DNA from: Hyphomicrobiales bacterium
Lineage (GTDB): Bacteria; Pseudomonadota; Alphaproteobacteria; Rhizobiales; Rhizobiaceae
Reading direction: 5' to 3'
Assembly (NCBI GenBank): GCA_017305925.1
Contig: JAFKJW010000189.1
Coordinates: 1-45,143, forward strand
Length of the DNA stretch: 45,143 bases
Shown here: piece after piece, positions 42,468 to 45,143 of the stretch
Position numbering within the stretch: position 1 is the stretch's first letter
Layout: the number at the start of each line of letters is the position of its first letter
Notes under the pieces: model-generated
Databases searched by the model: none
Told to the model about the DNA's origin: nothing
What the model saw: only the letters and a program-made list of their open reading frames with translations
Made by a program: the position numbers and the translations under genes

Positions 42468-43409
42468 TCAGGACGGTTTTGGCGGATGCTCCAGTGCCTG
42501 GCGGCCGAAGTCGGGCGCGTCGATCTCCTGTCCCGCCTCGATGATCGAGCGGCGGACCGCGCGGGTGCGCGTGAAGAGGTCGAAGAGCTTGTCCCCGTCG
42601 CCCCAGCGGATCGCCCGCTGGAGATAGGCGAGATCCTCGGAGAAGCGGGCCAGCATTTCAAGGATCGCGTCCTTGTTGTGCAGGCAGACGTCGCGCCACA
42701 TCGTCGGGTCTGAGGCGGCGAGCCGCGTGAAGTCGCGGAAGCCGGAGGCGGCGTATTTGATGACCTCGCCCTTGGCCACCGATTCCAGGTCGTCCGCCGT
42801 GCCGACGATGTTGTAGGCGATGATGTGCGGCAGGTGCGAGACGATCGCCAGCACCATGTCGTGGTGCCCGGCGTCCATCGTGTCGATGTTGGAGCCGCAG
42901 CGCCGCCAGAATTCCGAGAGTTTTTCCAGCGCGGCCGGATCGGTGCCTTGCAGCGGCGTGAAGATGCACCAGCGGTTTTCGAACAGCGAGGCGAAGCCGG
43001 CGTCGGGGCCCGACTTCTCCGTGCCGGCCAGCGGATGGCCCGGGATGAAATGCACGCCCTCCGGCATGTGCGGCGCCATCTGCGCGATCACGGAGCGCTT
43101 GGTTGAGCCGACGTCGGTGACGATCGCGCCTGTCTTCAGAGCCGGCGCGATGGCCTCGGCGACCTGGCCCGACGCGCCGACCGGCACCGAGACGACCACG
43201 AGGTCCGCGTCGCGCACGGCTTCGGCGAAGTCGGTCGTGTAGCTTTCGCCGAGGCCGAGTTCCTCCGCGCGCTTCAGCGTCGTCTCGCCGCGTGTCGCGA
43301 TGGCGATATGGCGGGCAAGGTTCTCGCGGCGGACGACGCGCGCCAGCGACGAGCCGATCAGGCCGATGCCGATCAGGGCGATCTTGTCGAAGAGGGGTTC
43401 AGAGGCCAT
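42468..43409 (-). CDS. tyrA: Prephenate/arogenate dehydrogenase
   Basis: The 313-residue TyrA-family enzyme has a Rossmann motif GIGLIGSS (14-21), VVVSVPVGASGQVAEAI, DVGSTKRSVI and the catalytic-His region HFIPGHPLAGTEKSG. It oxidatively decarboxylates prephenate or arogenate in tyrosine synthesis; there is no fused chorismate mutase. It follows hisC on the same strand across a 225-base gap occupied by a palindromic element. Rhizobial homologues are often called TyrC. Confidence 0.92.
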   Translation of the reverse strand: MASEPLFDKIALIGIGLIGSSLARVVRRENLARHIAIATRGETTLKRAEELGLGESYTTDFAEAVRDADLVVVSVPVGASGQVAEAIAPALKTGAIVTDVGSTKRSVIAQMAPHMPEGVHFIPGHPLAGTEKSGPDAGFASLFENRWCIFTPLQGTDPAALEKLSEFWRRCGSNIDTMDAGHHDMVLAIVSHLPHIIAYNIVGTADDLESVAKGEVIKYAASGFRDFTRLAASDPTMWRDVCLHNKDAILEMLARFSEDLAYLQRAIRWGDGDKLFDLFTRTRAVRRSIIEAGQEIDAPDFGRQALEHPPKPS

Positions 43410-43445
43410 GGTGGCTCCAATCCGCGAAGCCAAGCCGCGATGCCT

Positions 43446-43604
43446 CACCCCCCTCTGTCCTGCCGGACATCTCCCCCTCAAGGGGGGAGATCGGCAGCTT
43501 TGCTCTCGGTGCATTTCCTGCGACGCCGACGATTGGCGAAAGCCGGGCGGCCAACTCGATCTCCCCCCTTGAGGGGGAGATGTCCGGCAGGACAGAGGGG
43601 GGTG
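43446..43604. repeat. Long-armed palindromic element, family 1, copy B
   Basis: The arms 43446-43493 and 43557-43604 are 48 bases each and identical as reverse complements. They contain the same TCCTGCCGGACATCTCCCCC block as copy A. The 63-base centre includes a 26-base core (43516-43541) that matches the core of copy A in opposite orientation with two differences. It lies between hisC and tyrA. Confidence 0.88.
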
Positions 43605-43634
43605 TGAAGGAGTGCGCCATTCCCATGGAGCCGC

Positions 43635-44747
43635 TCAAGCTTTCAGAAACCCGGCCAGCGCCGCGACGAGGGCGCGGTTGGCTTCCTCGGAGCCGATCGT
43701 GGCGCGCAGCGCGTTCGGGAAGCCGTAGGCGCCGACGCGCCGCAGGATGATGCCGCGCTCCATGAGATAATTGTCCGCCTCGGCGGCGGAGTGTTTTCCA
43801 TCCGCGGGAAAATGCACGAGGACGAAGTTGCCGACGCTCGGCGTCACCTCCAGATCCAGCCTCTCCAACTCGGCCGTCACCCAGGGCAGCCAGCGGTCGT
43901 TATGGGCCACCGCCGCGGCGATATGGGCGCGGTCGCGCATCGCCGCGACGCCGGCCTCCTGCGCGGCGACGTTGATGTTGAAGGGGCCGCGCACGCGGTT
44001 CAGCGCGTCGACCACATGGGCCGGCGCGTACATCCAGCCGATGCGCAGGCCGGCAAGGCCGTAGATCTTCGAGAAGGTGCGGGTCATCACGACGTTGTCG
44101 CTGCCCGCCACGAGCTCTATGCCGGCCTCGTAGTCGTTGCGGCGGACATATTCGGCGTAGGCTGCGTCGATCACCAGCAGGACATGCGGCGGCAGGCCGG
44201 CCTGAAGGCGCCGCACCTCCTGGTGCGGCAGATAGGTGCCGGTCGGATTGTTGGGGTTGGCGAGGAAGACGATCCTGGTGCGCGGCGTGACGGCGGCGAG
44301 GATGGCGTCGACGTCGGCCCGCGCATTCTTCTCGGGAACGCGCACCGGGACGGCGCCGGTCGCCTGGGTGGCGATCCTGTAGACGAGGAAGCCGTGCTCC
44401 GTATAGATCGCCTCGTCGCCGGCGCCGAGATAGGTCTGGGCGAGCAGGGCGAGGCCTTCGTCGGAGCCGTTCGTGCACAGGATGTTCGCGGCGTTCAGGC
44501 CGTGCGCTTCCGCGATCGCCTCGCGCAGCTTCGTCGCCGAACCGTCGGGATAGAGCTCCAGCCTGTCCGCCACCTGCCGCAGGGCTTCGACGGCCTTGGG
44601 CGAAGGCCCGAGAGGCGTCTCGTTCGAGGAGAGTTTGTGGACCTTCGCGACGCCGGCCGGCGCATGGCTCTTGCCGGGGACGTAGGCCTCGATATCCATG
44701 ACGCCGGGACGCGGCCGGGGACGGTTCTGGGTGCTGGCGGTCGACAT
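43635..44747 (-). CDS. hisC: Histidinol-phosphate/aromatic aminotransferase
   Basis: The 370-residue fold-type I PLP aminotransferase has [20 protein letters not shown], the NPNNPTG motif, DAAYAEYV and the PLP-lysine motif [15 protein letters not shown], with [20 protein letters not shown] near the end. It acts on histidinol phosphate and, in many alphaproteobacteria, on aromatic keto acids. The neighbouring tyrA supports a role in tyrosine/phenylalanine synthesis as well. The start at 44747 gives the usual family length; an upstream frame to 44939 is not supported. Confidence 0.9.
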   Translation of the reverse strand: MSTASTQNRPRPRPGVMDIEAYVPGKSHAPAGVAKVHKLSSNETPLGPSPKAVEALRQVADRLELYPDGSATKLREAIAEAHGLNAANILCTNGSDEGLALLAQTYLGAGDEAIYTEHGFLVYRIATQATGAVPVRVPEKNARADVDAILAAVTPRTRIVFLANPNNPTGTYLPHQEVRRLQAGLPPHVLLVIDAAYAEYVRRNDYEAGIELVAGSDNVVMTRTFSKIYGLAGLRIGWMYAPAHVVDALNRVRGPFNINVAAQEAGVAAMRDRAHIAAAVAHNDRWLPWVTAELERLDLEVTPSVGNFVLVHFPADGKHSAAEADNYLMERGIILRRVGAYGFPNALRATIGSEEANRALVAALAGFLKA

Positions 44748-44914
44748 TCTCAAGGTCCGGAAAAGCGCCGGTAGGGCGCGTGCGGCATACAGCCAGCCGG
44801 ACAGGTTGTCGAGAGCGCCGCGGCCGGAGCGCATGCCAAATAGTCTCCGGACGAGGTTCCCCTCGGCAGGCGTCACCTTATATGCTCGGCACCGGATCGA
44901 CGAGGGGAGCGTCC

Positions 44915-45143
44915 TTGACGAGCAGCCAGTTGTTGTCACTTGCCGTCATCGCGCTGATGATGGCGGCGTTCGTCTGGGGGCGTTTCCGCTACGATGTCGT
45001 CGCGGCCGTGTCGCTGCTGGCGGCGCTGGCGGTGGGCGTCGTTCCCTTCGACAAGGCATTCAGCGGCTTCAGCGACGACATCGTCGTCATCGTGGGCAGC
45101 GCGCTGGTGGTCAGTTACGGCTTCGCGCGCTCCGGCGTCCTGG
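44915..45143 (+). CDS. SLC13/anion-permease-type transporter (cut by window edge)
   Basis: The first 76 residues are visible: [40 protein letters not shown] and [20 protein letters not shown]. This is the N-terminal pattern of SLC13/DASS and CitT-type permeases (sulfate, dicarboxylates or related anions). A TTG at 44915 has GAGGGGAG just upstream and is preferred; an in-frame ATG at 44882 is the alternative. It is divergent from hisC. The rest lies outside the window. Confidence 0.75.
   Translation, partial: MTSSQLLSLAVIALMMAAFVWGRFRYDVVAAVSLLAALAVGVVPFDKAFSGFSDDIVVIVGSALVVSYGFARSGVL

Overview
The window is a high-GC alphaproteobacterial chromosome segment. The gene content suggests Hyphomicrobiales, most likely a Mesorhizobium/Phyllobacteriaceae-type organism. 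Pointers are the PhyR-NepR-EcfG general stress response locus, the CobS/CobT cobaltochelatase pair, the DUF2125 gene beside tyrA-hisC, the PstSCAB-PhoU-PhoB order, and two families of GC-rich palindromic intergenic repeats. Genus level is inference. No rRNA, tRNA, CRISPR array, integrase or transposase was seen.

Layout. (1) 1-3342: a truncated DUF883-like gene, a Crp/Fnr regulator, a single-domain FAT-GUY-like response regulator, and the general stress response core ecfG-nepR facing phyR. The nepR-phyR gap carries two divergent GGAAC-N16-CGTT promoters. (2) 3365-11730: a catabolic block. A trimethylamine-dehydrogenase-like flavoenzyme faces an M20 deacylase, and a minus-strand run holds flavin monooxygenase, RidA-like, DUF1028, aldehyde dehydrogenase and a LysR regulator. 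The two promoter regions share a TTAG-N7-CTAA dyad, a plausible operator for the LysR protein. (3) 11970-23812: uptake and further oxidation. This holds a branched-chain-amino-acid-type ABC system (livFGMH and a divergent livK-like gene), a polyamine-type ABC system (potABCD-like), a GMC oxidoreductase and an MFS carrier. (4) 23930-31002: an Arg-rich Tat-signal mini-protein, ppk2 and a DUF465 gene, divergent from pstSCAB-phoU-phoB. The divergent control region has a PHO box and an FNR/FixK-type anaerobox. (5) 31018-36322: bolA, a J-domain protein with a possible metal site, cobS, cobT and a phytase-like esterase. (6) 36462-45143: a DUF3592 protein, the queuosine-precursor transporter behind a candidate preQ1-I riboswitch, rpmB, DUF3108, a YddG-like exporter, ChaC, DUF2125, tyrA, hisC and the start of an SLC13-type permease.

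How it fits together. Regions 2 and 3 read as one accessory programme: import a small nitrogenous, probably N-alkylated or N-acylated, compound, oxidise or deacylate it, and carry alcohol and aldehyde intermediates to acids. The substrate cannot be read from the sequence. In the dehydrogenase-like enzyme two of the three aromatic residues that hold trimethylammonium in the classical enzyme are replaced. Regions 1 and 4 are stress and phosphate control; region 4 places polyphosphate metabolism beside phosphate uptake. Regions 5 and 6 are mainly housekeeping.

The observations most worth testing are the preQ1-I-like element that could pair with the queT start codon, the shared LysR-type dyads, the altered dehydrogenase pocket, the Arg/Trp-rich exported mini-protein, and a roughly 160-190 bp long-armed palindromic element present twice with a conserved central core. 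No gap between genes exceeds 300 bases. All family calls come from reading the sequence and recalled family motifs; no database search was run.
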